The notes under the pieces: model-generated
Told to the model about the DNA's origin: nothing
Database searches by the model: none
Seen by the model: the letters and a program-made list of their open reading frames with translations, nothing else
Made by a program: the position numbers and the translations under genes
Part shown: positions 34,303 through 40,708 of the stretch, one piece after another
Layout of the letters: each line of letters begins with the position of its first letter
How positions within the stretch are numbered: position 1 is the first letter of the stretch
NCBI GenBank assembly: GCA_902801475.1
Contig: CADCIO010000026.1
Location: 1-40,708, forward strand
DNA from: an uncultured Bacteroidales bacterium
Lineage (GTDB): Bacteria; Bacteroidota; Bacteroidia; Bacteroidales; Bacteroidaceae
DNA: 40,708 bases
Reading direction: 5' to 3'

Positions 34303-34372
34303 CCAGCCCACGCGCTGGCCGACGCTCTCCATTCGGAGTGTTGTCCTACAAAGATGGTATAAAAAGGGCTGG
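34303..34372 (+). other. metY 3' region with inverted repeats
   Basis: CCAGCCC at 34303-34309 can pair with GGGCTGG at 34366-34372. Inside are a smaller CCAGC/GCTGG hairpin (34303-34318) and an ACGCTC/GAGTGT stem. There is no T-run, so it is not a classic terminator. It may end the metY transcript by another route. Confidence 0.45.
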
Positions 34373-34420
34373 CGACATACCACAATGAGGGTATATTGCC
34401 GCCCTTTTTCCAAAAAACGC

Positions 34421-34451
34421 TTTATACATATATATATTATTAGTACCTTTG
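34421..34451 (+). promoter_or_regulatory. cysK promoter
   Basis: TACCTTTG (34444-34451) follows a -33-like TTTA (34421-34424) by 19 bases. The start codon is 42 bases downstream, after an A-rich leader very like that of metY. Confidence 0.75.
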
Positions 34452-34492
34452 CATCAGAAAACAAACAAAACAAAACAAAAAACTTCACAACT

Positions 34493-35440
34493 ATGGCAAA
34501 AATCGCAAAACAGCTCACCGAACTCGTGGGCAACACTCCACTCCTTCAACTCAATTCTTATTCCAAGAAGGAGAACCTGAATACTAACATCATCGCTAAA
34601 CTGGAATACTTCAACCCAGCAGGCTCAGTAAAAGACCGCATCGCCCTCGCCATGATTGAGGATGCAGAGAAGCGTGGTGTCATCCAGCCAGGTGCCACCA
34701 TCATCGAGCCAACCTCTGGTAACACAGGTGTGGGACTCGCATTCGTTAGTGCTGTGAAAGGTTACAAACTCATCCTTACGATGCCTGAGACCATGAGCAT
34801 CGAGCGTCGCAACCTTGTGAAGGCATACGGAGCGACCGTTGTGCTCACTCCTGGTTCTGCAGGCATGAAGGGTGCCATCGCCAAGGCCGAGGAACTTCGT
34901 GACGCCACTCCTGGCTCTATCATTCTCCAGCAGTTTGAGAACCCTGCCAACCCAGCCACCCACTATGCCACTACAGCTGAAGAAATCTGGCGCGACACAG
35001 ACGGCAAGATTGACATCTTCGTAGCAGGTGTCGGCACAGGCGGTACCGTGAGCGGTATTGGTAAGCGCCTCAAGGAACTCAACCCCAACATCAAGATTGT
35101 GGCAGTTGAACCAGAGACATCAGCCGTTCTGAGCGGTGAAGCTCCAGGTGCCCACAAGATTCAGGGCATCGGCGCAGGTTTCATCCCCAAGACCTTCGAT
35201 CGCAACGCTGTCGATGAAATCTTCAAGGCTCCCAACGATGCTGCCATCCTGACCAGCCGTAAGATTGCTGCTTCTGAAGGCGTCCTCGTCGGTATCTCTT
35301 CTGGTGCCTCTGCTTATGCAGCCACACAGCTTGCCAAAGACCCTGCCAACAAGGGTAAGGTCATCGTCGCACTCTTGCCTGATACTGGCGAGCGCTACCT
35401 CTCTACTGTCCTCTACGACTTCGAGAACTATCCACTCTAA
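34493..35440 (+). CDS. cysK: Cysteine synthase A
   Basis: CysK makes cysteine from O-acetylserine and sulfide. The start at 34493 gives 315 residues, the family length. An upstream ATG at 34385 would place the promoter inside the gene. The PLP lysine is K47 in [11 protein letters not shown]. The substrate loop TSGNTG (about 74-79) and the [10 protein letters not shown] phosphate-binding loop are intact. A strong terminator follows. Confidence 0.97.
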   Translation: MAKIAKQLTELVGNTPLLQLNSYSKKENLNTNIIAKLEYFNPAGSVKDRIALAMIEDAEKRGVIQPGATIIEPTSGNTGVGLAFVSAVKGYKLILTMPETMSIERRNLVKAYGATVVLTPGSAGMKGAIAKAEELRDATPGSIILQQFENPANPATHYATTAEEIWRDTDGKIDIFVAGVGTGGTVSGIGKRLKELNPNIKIVAVEPETSAVLSGEAPGAHKIQGIGAGFIPKTFDRNAVDEIFKAPNDAAILTSRKIAASEGVLVGISSGASAYAATQLAKDPANKGKVIVALLPDTGERYLSTVLYDFENYPL

Positions 35441-35460
35441 GGTGAGCTATAAATAACAAC

Positions 35461-35507
35461 AAAGTGCCGTTTGTCATGTTGGGATGCATGATAAACGGCA
35501 CTTTTTC
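35461..35507 (+). terminator. Terminator after cysK
   Basis: An 18-bp stem (35461-35478 with 35487-35504, one G-T pair), an 8-base loop and a final T-run. It separates cysK from the pantothenate genes. Confidence 0.9.
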
Positions 35508-35540
35508 CGCTTTTCCCTTTCTTTGTATCACTTTTCTTCG

Positions 35541-35548
35541 TACCTTTG
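35541..35548 (+). promoter_or_regulatory. -7 element for panC
   Basis: TACCTTTG lies 24 bases before the start codon at 35572. A TTTG at 35522-35525 is only 15 bases upstream, shorter than usual. Confidence 0.65.
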
Positions 35549-35571
35549 CACCCGATTTCAATATTGAAGCA

Positions 35572-36441
35572 ATGGAAGTTATCAATTCAGTAAAGGAACT
35601 CAAGGCCAAGGTTTCTGCCCTGAGAAGTGATAAAAAGACAGTCGGACTGGTACCGACTATGGGTGCGCTGCATGCTGGACACGCATCGCTGGTGAGCCGC
35701 AGCGTGAAAGAGAACGACGCCACAGTGGTGAGCGTGTTCGTCAACCCCACTCAATTCAACGACAAGAACGACTTGGCGGCATATCCACGTACACTGGATG
35801 CCGACTGCGCCCTGCTGGAAAGCATCGGCGCCGACTATGTGTTTGCCCCATCCGTCGAGGAAGTATATCCAGAACCCGACACACGCACCTTCTCCTACCC
35901 TCCCACAGACACTGTGATGGAAGGAGCATTCCGTCCTGGACATTTCAATGGCGTATGTCAGATTGTGAGCAAGCTTTTCATGATGGTGGAACCCGACAGA
36001 GCCTACTTTGGCGAGAAGGATTTCCAGCAGATTGCCGTCATCAAGGCGATGGTGGCCGACTATGTCTCAAGGAATGCAGAATGGGCTCAGCGATTGGAGA
36101 TCTGTCCTTGTCCTATCATTCGTGAAGAAGACGGACTGGCACTCTCATCTCGCAACACACTCTTGGCTGAAAACGAGAGAGCCATTGCACCCAATATCTA
36201 CAATGCACTCAAGAAGAGCGTGAAGTACAGCAAGACCCACACGGTGGAAGAGACGAAGCAGAAGGCCATCAGCGACATCAATGCGGTGGAGGGACTGGAG
36301 GTGCAGTACTACGACATCGTCAATGCTCTCACGCTCGAAAGCGTCTCTTCATGGGACGACGCCGACCACATTCAGGGCTGCATCACCGTCTTCTGTGGTG
36401 CTACACCCATCCGACTCATCGACAACATCAACTATAAATAA
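35572..36441 (+). CDS. panC: Pantothenate synthetase
   Basis: PanC joins pantoate and beta-alanine with ATP. The start at 35572 gives 289 residues. The longer frame to 35464 runs through the terminator and promoter. The nucleotidyl-transferase HxGH motif is H34-A-G-H37 in [11 protein letters not shown]. The second ATP motif is ALSSRN. panD follows after nine bases and supplies the beta-alanine, so the two form an operon. Confidence 0.97.
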   Translation: MEVINSVKELKAKVSALRSDKKTVGLVPTMGALHAGHASLVSRSVKENDATVVSVFVNPTQFNDKNDLAAYPRTLDADCALLESIGADYVFAPSVEEVYPEPDTRTFSYPPTDTVMEGAFRPGHFNGVCQIVSKLFMMVEPDRAYFGEKDFQQIAVIKAMVADYVSRNAEWAQRLEICPCPIIREEDGLALSSRNTLLAENERAIAPNIYNALKKSVKYSKTHTVEETKQKAISDINAVEGLEVQYYDIVNALTLESVSSWDDADHIQGCITVFCGATPIRLIDNINYK

Positions 36442-36450
36442 CAGCGGGAA

Positions 36451-36801
36451 ATGCAGATTGAAGTACTGAAATCGAAGTTGCATTGCGTCAAGGTGACTGA
36501 AGCCAACCTCAACTACATGGGCAGCATCACCATCGACGAAGACCTGATGGATGCCGTCGGCCTCATTGCCGGCGAACGCGTCTATATCGTCAACAACAAC
36601 AACGGCGAACGCTTCGACACCTATGTCATCAAGGGCGAACGCGGCAGTGGCTGCATTTGCCTCAACGGTGCTGCTGCCCGCAAGGTGCAGGTAGGCGACA
36701 CCGTCATCATCATGTCATACGCCCTCATGGATTTCGAGGAAGCCAAGACTTTCCAACCCAAAGTGGTCTTCCCCGATTTGAACACCAACAAACTTTTATA
36801 A
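36451..36801 (+). CDS. panD: Aspartate 1-decarboxylase proenzyme
   Basis: PanD makes beta-alanine from aspartate. It is made as a proenzyme that cuts itself between G24 and S25 (YMGSITID) to form the pyruvoyl cofactor. The 116-residue length is normal. Y57 in [12 protein letters not shown] and the later NGAAAR are conserved in the family. It follows panC closely, and the phosphatase gene follows 28 bases later. Confidence 0.97.
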   Translation: MQIEVLKSKLHCVKVTEANLNYMGSITIDEDLMDAVGLIAGERVYIVNNNNGERFDTYVIKGERGSGCICLNGAAARKVQVGDTVIIMSYALMDFEEAKTFQPKVVFPDLNTNKLL

Positions 36802-36829
36802 GAAGGGGCCTCTTCTAGAAAACACGCGC

Positions 36830-37318
36830 GTGAAAAGGATTCTCTTTATTTGTCTTGGTAATATCTGCCGTTCTCCAATGGCAGAGGCTGTGATGTGTAA
36901 GTTGGTGAAGGAGAGAGGGCTCTCTGCTGACTACGAAATCGATTCTGCCGGACTCATCAGTTACCATGAAGGCGAAGGTGCCGACCCCAGAATGAAGTCA
37001 CATGCCTATCGGCACGGCTATCACCTCACCCACATCTCACGTCCCATCCGCCAGATAGACTTCGACCTGTTCGACCTCATTGTCAGCATGGACGACAGCA
37101 ACTGGGATCGTCTGCATCGATTGGCTCCCACAATGGAAGCAGAACAAAAAATTGTGCGCATGACAGATTACTGCCATACGCACGTTATTGATCATGTACC
37201 CGACCCCTACTACGGAGGGGCACAAGGTTTCGAGAATGTCATCGAGATTCTGGAAGATGCCTGCGAGGGATTGCTGGAGGCATTAGAAGCGGAATCCGAA
37301 GGTAGCCATCAGCTGTGA
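36830..37318 (+). CDS. Low-molecular-weight protein-tyrosine phosphatase
   Basis: This cytoplasmic phosphatase starts at a GTG (36830), because the catalytic loop begins only seven residues later and no ATG precedes it. The 162-residue protein has the CX5RS loop C8-L-G-N-I-C-R14-S15 and the general acid D125 in DPYYGG. In Bacteroidales such enzymes act on tyrosine kinases for capsule export or on arginine phosphate, but the substrate here is unknown. Its last 36 bases overlap the end of the convergent FadL-like gene (37283-37318). It is probably cotranscribed with panCD. Confidence 0.92.
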   Translation: MKRILFICLGNICRSPMAEAVMCKLVKERGLSADYEIDSAGLISYHEGEGADPRMKSHAYRHGYHLTHISRPIRQIDFDLFDLIVSMDDSNWDRLHRLAPTMEAEQKIVRMTDYCHTHVIDHVPDPYYGGAQGFENVIEILEDACEGLLEALEAESEGSHQL

Positions 37319-38767
37319 ACGGTCGGCCTTAATCTTTGTAGGTTTCAGGTCCACATCATCGAATGCGTAGAAATCACCCTTTTGTGCCTGATACTGCCAA
37401 GCCAAATCCACATAACCACCCTTGTAGCGATAGCCTAAACCAAGAGAGAATCGGTTGATGGCACCCCAGTTGGTGTAGTCAGTCTCTGTGTAACATCCAT
37501 CATAACCGATGATGCGGTAAGCATCCGACTTGAATGGAGAAGACACAAAGTTGTAACCGGCACGAAGCGAAAGTGCTTCAATTGGCTTGAACTCCATACC
37601 CACCTTCAATGTGTGCTGTCCACGCAACGTCTTTTCCGTAATCTTGTTCATGTTGCGGAAATAGTCAGAGTTGTATCCATCCACCTCGCTGTAGTGCGAC
37701 GTGCTCAAATCCTGATATTCATACTCAGCACCGATGGCAAAGTTCTGTCCGATGGTGTGGCCCAAGCTGAAACCAAACTTCCAAGGTGTACGGAAACGGT
37801 AGTCATAATCAGCATTAGAGGCTGAAGACATAAAGCTGTCATTGAAGTAAAGGTCTGCGCCATTGGCATCCGTCAGGCGATACCATATAGGCGTGTGAAC
37901 CGTCACACCAAAACGGAAGGGACTCTCCTCGATAGGACGGCATATGAAGCCCAACTTCACATCAAAACCATCACCCTCCGTCTTGTACCAGTTGGTGAAG
38001 TCATATTGATTACCATCCGTTCCCAATTCCTGATAGAAAGACTCACGGTTGTAGTCGATGTCATAAACGCCAACTGATGCACCCAAGAAGAATTGGTCGC
38101 TGACGTTGAACGAGATATTCACATCCACCTGGCTGTTGCTGCCAAACGTAGACTTCTCGAAGTAAGCCTGCTGAGCAGGTAAACCAGCATAAGCAGCACC
38201 CGATTCGCCTGTTTCGTCAAGGATCGTGCCATGATAACCCTCATCCGTTGCACTCATGTCAGCCAGCGTGCCCCAATAGTCATTGGCAGACGCATAATTG
38301 CAGAGATCAGCAATCTGGAACGTCTGACTGAAGGTGTTGTTCAGGTGCTGAACGTCAGTCCTCTGATTGAACAGGAAGTTACGCTTCTTCTGGTAGTTCA
38401 CACCAAAATTGACAAACTGCAAACCTTTATTGGTAGGCTCATCCATATCGAAAGCTATCAGCACACCACCTTGGTCGAACGACATGCGTGAAGCGTCATG
38501 TCCCATCGCCGCCTTGCCTGAGAACAGACCGCTGAAGCTGAGGGCAGCATCACTACTGCGATACATTGCTGTACCTGCGGGGTTGGTGCTCATCACACCG
38601 ACATCACCACCCAGAGCACCAAGTGCTCCACCCATTGCCACGAAACGGGCTGTACCATTCAAATCGCTGTTAGCGAAAGTCTGCGCATCGTAGCTGTCCT
38701 GTGCGTAGGTTGCGCTAGCAAAGCCGATAAGCACTGTGAGCAGAAAATATTTGTTCATTGTCTTCAT
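37283..38767 (-). CDS. FadL/OmpP1-like outer membrane protein
   Basis: The 494-residue protein has a signal peptide (MNKYFLLTVLIGFASATYAQD; start at 38767 or three codons later). The N-terminus shows ARFVAMGGALGALGGDVGVMSTNPAGTAMYR, the NPA-containing plug region of the FadL family as found in Bacteroidetes. Alternating aromatic beta strands follow, and the last residue is Phe, as outer membrane barrels need. FadL proteins let hydrophobic compounds in. Bacteroidetes members are often labelled hemin receptors, without proof. The gene is preceded by the CAATTTT repeat array and probably shares a transcript with the gene upstream. Confidence 0.85.
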   Translation of the reverse strand: MKTMNKYFLLTVLIGFASATYAQDSYDAQTFANSDLNGTARFVAMGGALGALGGDVGVMSTNPAGTAMYRSSDAALSFSGLFSGKAAMGHDASRMSFDQGGVLIAFDMDEPTNKGLQFVNFGVNYQKKRNFLFNQRTDVQHLNNTFSQTFQIADLCNYASANDYWGTLADMSATDEGYHGTILDETGESGAAYAGLPAQQAYFEKSTFGSNSQVDVNISFNVSDQFFLGASVGVYDIDYNRESFYQELGTDGNQYDFTNWYKTEGDGFDVKLGFICRPIEESPFRFGVTVHTPIWYRLTDANGADLYFNDSFMSSASNADYDYRFRTPWKFGFSLGHTIGQNFAIGAEYEYQDLSTSHYSEVDGYNSDYFRNMNKITEKTLRGQHTLKVGMEFKPIEALSLRAGYNFVSSPFKSDAYRIIGYDGCYTETDYTNWGAINRFSLGLGYRYKGGYVDLAWQYQAQKGDFYAFDDVDLKPTKIKADRSQLMATFGFRF

Positions 38768-38783
38768 ATTCTATTTCTATTTC

Positions 38784-38839
38784 CAGTTTTCAATTTTCAA
38801 TTCTCAATTTTCAATTTTCAATTTTCAATTTTCAATTCT
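38784..38839. repeat. CAATTTT heptamer array, eight units
   Basis: Eight 7-bp units: CAGTTTT, CAATTTT, CAATTCT, four times CAATTTT, and CAATTCT. The right end reaches into the stop codon of the low-complexity protein gene (38838-38840), and the left end lies 16 bases before the FadL-like start codon. It is the longest array in the window. Confidence 0.9.
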
Positions 38840-40031
38840 ATCGTCTGCCACCACCACTGCGGCCTCCACCTCCACCGCCGAAGCTGCCGCCACCACGACT
38901 GCCTCCGCCGATGCTTGCACCACCGCCAAAGCTGCCAGAAGAAGAACTGCGCGTTGTCGTTGTAGGCGTGTAAGTACGAGTCTGCTGCTGCGTCTGCGTA
39001 CGAGTTTGGGTCTGCTGTTGAGCTTGTGTACGAGTCTGCTGCTGAACCTGCGTACGAGTCTGCTGCTGAACCTGATTACGGATCTGCTCCTGTACTTGCG
39101 TACGAGTCTGCTGCTGAGCCTGTGTGCGGGTCGGCATCTGGATCTGCGTACGGCTGCTGCTGTTCAGGTTGCTGTTCGAACGTGTTGGCATATTCACCCC
39201 ATTCGCAATCGTGCTCCTTCTTGCAGCACCTTCACGAGCAGGATTATTATACACCTGTGTACGTGTCTCACCTACAGCACCGGTACGAGTACGTCCTGCA
39301 CTGGTGCGAGTGTTCACCACACCTGTGCGTGAACCAAGAGCGCTGGTGCGAGTGTTCAGGTTGCGACCACCCACTGCGTTCGTGCGGATACGGTTGCCTG
39401 CTGCCATGTGTCCACGAGAAGAATTGAAGTCACGGGGCACACTATTACGATAATAAGAGGTGTAATAGACAGGACGGCTCCAACCTGGTCCCCAACCCCA
39501 GTACGACCAACTGTAAGGATGGCTCCAACCCCAGATGCTGCCATACCAGCAGTCCCAAGGTCCCCAGCTCCAACCGTAGCTCCACCCATAGTGCCAATAC
39601 CAAGGATCCCATGGGTCATAGAGATAATCCCAAGCCCCATAGCCATAGTACAAATCCCAATAATACGGACTTGCCAACGCATAGAGCCTTGGATTGTGGA
39701 AACGAACGATACGACGAGAGTAACGGTAGTCCAACTCTGGATCGTTCATGTCATACATCGGCTGCACCGTGTCAATGCTTGCAGCCAACGAATCCTCTGC
39801 ATACTGATCACCATACACATAGCGGCGGTTATACTCATCCTCGCTACGCGTATTATTATGGTAGTCCACCACTGTCGGGGCAGTCACCGTTTCCGTTCTT
39901 GCCGTCATCGATGCAGCCGCCCTTTTCTGTGCAGCCTCCTTCGCCTTCTTGGAAGAAGTGAAGTAGAGGTCATCCTGTGCCATGCTGAGCAATGGAACCA
40001 GAATCAATGCCAATGTTACAAGTCTCTTCAT
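38838..40031 (-). CDS. Exported low-complexity protein: Trp/Tyr-rich centre, Thr-Arg-Gln repeats, Gly-rich tail
   Basis: The family is not recognised. The 397-residue protein has a signal peptide (1-19, ending LLSMAQ). Residues about 20-110 are charged and ordinary. About 112-190 are extremely rich in Trp, Tyr and Gly (WDPWYWHYGWSYGW-type sequence). About 200-285 repeat N/S-x-R-T-x units. About 290-350 carry at least six TRTQxQQQ-type units, and the last 35 residues are Gly/Ser/Arg. Such composition suggests an unstructured or surface-associated protein. The repeats at DNA level (GTACGAGTCTGCTGCTG-like) could expand or shrink. A -7 promoter element lies at 40080-40087. Confidence 0.8.
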   Translation of the reverse strand: MKRLVTLALILVPLLSMAQDDLYFTSSKKAKEAAQKRAAASMTARTETVTAPTVVDYHNNTRSEDEYNRRYVYGDQYAEDSLAASIDTVQPMYDMNDPELDYRYSRRIVRFHNPRLYALASPYYWDLYYGYGAWDYLYDPWDPWYWHYGWSYGWSWGPWDCWYGSIWGWSHPYSWSYWGWGPGWSRPVYYTSYYRNSVPRDFNSSRGHMAAGNRIRTNAVGGRNLNTRTSALGSRTGVVNTRTSAGRTRTGAVGETRTQVYNNPAREGAARRSTIANGVNMPTRSNSNLNSSSRTQIQMPTRTQAQQQTRTQVQEQIRNQVQQQTRTQVQQQTRTQAQQQTQTRTQTQQQTRTYTPTTTTRSSSSGSFGGGASIGGGSRGGGSFGGGGGGRSGGGRR

Positions 40032-40079
40032 ATCCGTTCAATTTTGTGGTTTGTACATCTTGATAGAATTTATCTGGTG

Positions 40080-40087
40080 CAAAGTTA
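40080..40087 (-). promoter_or_regulatory. -7 element for the low-complexity protein gene
   Basis: TAACTTTG on the minus strand fits TAnnTTTG, 48 bases before the start codon. No good -33 TTTG is seen. Confidence 0.6.
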
Positions 40088-40144
40088 ATACTATTTTTTC
40101 AATCCATCATATTAAAATCCCTACCTTCATAGGGGAAAATCCCT

Positions 40145-40289
40145 ATTTAACCCTCACGAAGCATTTTTGATGGTTTGATTCTCTTCCCAAATGAATCAGA
40201 GTACCTTGATCCGCTATAACAAGAAGCCCGTCCTTGAATGGATGGGCTTCTTTGTTATTAGGGATTTCTCATCATAAGGAGGGTTAAAT
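40145..40289. repeat. 11-bp inverted repeats around a terminator
   Basis: ATTTAACCCTC (40145-40155) and GAGGGTTAAAT (40279-40289) are perfect inverted copies 145 bp end to end. The right copy contains the stop codon of the last gene. AATCCCTA and its complement TAGGGATT recur beside them. A tiny mobile element (MITE) is possible but unproven. Confidence 0.4.
40221..40252. terminator. Terminator of the window-edge gene
   Basis: AAGAAGCCC pairs with GGGCTTCTT around a short loop, with T-rich sequence on both sides. It lies 30 bases after the stop codon of the minus-strand gene at 40284. Confidence 0.75.
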
Positions 40290-40708
40290 GGAGAGTCCAG
40301 AAAAAACACACTGGAACTCTTCGTCAATGAGGGAGTTCATGCGCTGGGAGTCTCCGTCGCGGACGGCTTCCATCAGGGCATTGGTGAAGGCGACGTGCAG
40401 ATTCTTGGTGGAACGGGATTGGGCACGACGGGTGTCGAGGAAGAAGTTCCATTTGGTGCCGTCGAGGTGGACGATGCGCAGTTTCTGGTTGTCCGCTGTC
40501 ACGGTATTCTCGTCGATGGCCTGTCCGATAGCGTTTCGCCAGATGGTACGCAAAAGTTCTGCTTGGTCGTCGGCAAGGGCGAGCTTGTAGGTGTCGACCT
40601 TGGGCGACTTGTAGCGTTTGGGACGCTTCTCGCCGGGCTTGTGGCTGTAATCGTCCCAGTGGTCGAAGTGGTATTTCTTGTACCATATGTTCTCCTGGCT
40701 CACCTTGT
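40284..40708 (-). CDS. Unrecognised protein, C-terminal part, cut by the window edge
   Basis: The frame is open through the end of the window. A GTG at 40703 could be taken as start, but an in-frame Lys codon precedes it and no upstream signal is visible, so the true start is probably outside. About 140 residues are seen. They begin with an aromatic, basic stretch (WYKKYHFDHWDDY, then KRPKRYKSPKV), and the rest is mixed alpha/beta without a membrane segment. No motif allows a function to be assigned. Confidence 0.65.
   Translation of the reverse strand, partial: KVSQENIWYKKYHFDHWDDYSHKPGEKRPKRYKSPKVDTYKLALADDQAELLRTIWRNAIGQAIDENTVTADNQKLRIVHLDGTKWNFFLDTRRAQSRSTKNLHVAFTNALMEAVRDGDSQRMNSLIDEEFQCVFSGLSI

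Noticed and set aside
39408..40088. 226-residue plus-strand frame opposite the low-complexity protein
   Set aside because: It arises from the complement of the Trp/Tyr/Gly-rich codons. It has no start signal or promoter, while the minus-strand gene has a signal peptide and a -7 element.
40145..40289. Insertion sequence at the right end
   Set aside because: There is no transposase frame and only 145 bp. Kept only as a possible small repeat element.

Overview
The window looks like chromosome of a Bacteroidales bacterium, most likely Prevotella or a close relative. The evidence is internal. Promoters follow the Bacteroidetes pattern (TTTG, about 20 bases, TAnnTTTG), and most genes lack a Shine-Dalgarno sequence. 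Lipoproteins and C-terminal tails are of Bacteroidales style. The gene set includes a complete Na+-translocating NADH:quinone reductase, both methylmalonyl-CoA mutase subunits (succinate-to-propionate metabolism), an Fe-type superoxide dismutase and xylan-degrading enzymes. I see no rRNA, CRISPR array, insertion sequence, integrase or phage gene.

Layout. 1-738 is a non-coding stretch full of short periodic repeats. 739-4589 holds a fused NfnA-NfnB-type flavoprotein and a beta-helix lipoprotein. 4906-6468 (minus) is dnaB, with a cluster of DnaA-box-like sites just upstream of its promoter. 6995-12785 is the nqrABCDEF operon. 12942-18308 is a small xylan-related group: a GH30 enzyme, a FAS1 lipoprotein on the minus strand and a GH8 enzyme. 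18393-24969 (minus) carries a LysM glucosaminidase, a Dna2-like nuclease-helicase, pyrD, pyrK and a secreted DNA/RNA endonuclease. 25103-30595 (plus) carries tRNA-Thr(CGU), ruvC, mutA, mutB and sod. 30663-32753 (minus) is a three-domain PAP2-PAP2-VanX-like protein. 33016-37318 (plus) carries metY, cysK, panC, panD and a low-molecular-weight phosphatase. 37283-40708 (minus) carries a FadL-like barrel, a low-complexity exported protein and a gene cut by the window edge.

How the genes fit together. The Nfn-like transhydrogenase and Na+-NQR both handle the NAD(P)H pool, and NQR turns NADH oxidation into a sodium gradient. Methylmalonyl-CoA mutase lies on the fermentative route to propionate. MetY and CysK use sulfide to make homocysteine and cysteine. 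PanC and PanD give pantothenate for CoA. PyrD and PyrK give orotate using NAD+.

The least ordinary signal is not a protein system. It is a set of short tandem arrays with different sequences but the same 7-bp period (one is 8 bp), typically three units long. They lie at 52-231, 448-480, 23983-24010, 25202-25290 and 38784-38839, and one related array sits inside the helicase coding sequence at 20465-20492. Other points are three identical 11-mers containing TGTTGATAA beside dnaB, a CGGCAA motif repeated at exactly 22-bp spacing upstream of the first gene, the PAP2-PAP2-VanX fusion, and a changed residue in the NqrB flavinylation motif.
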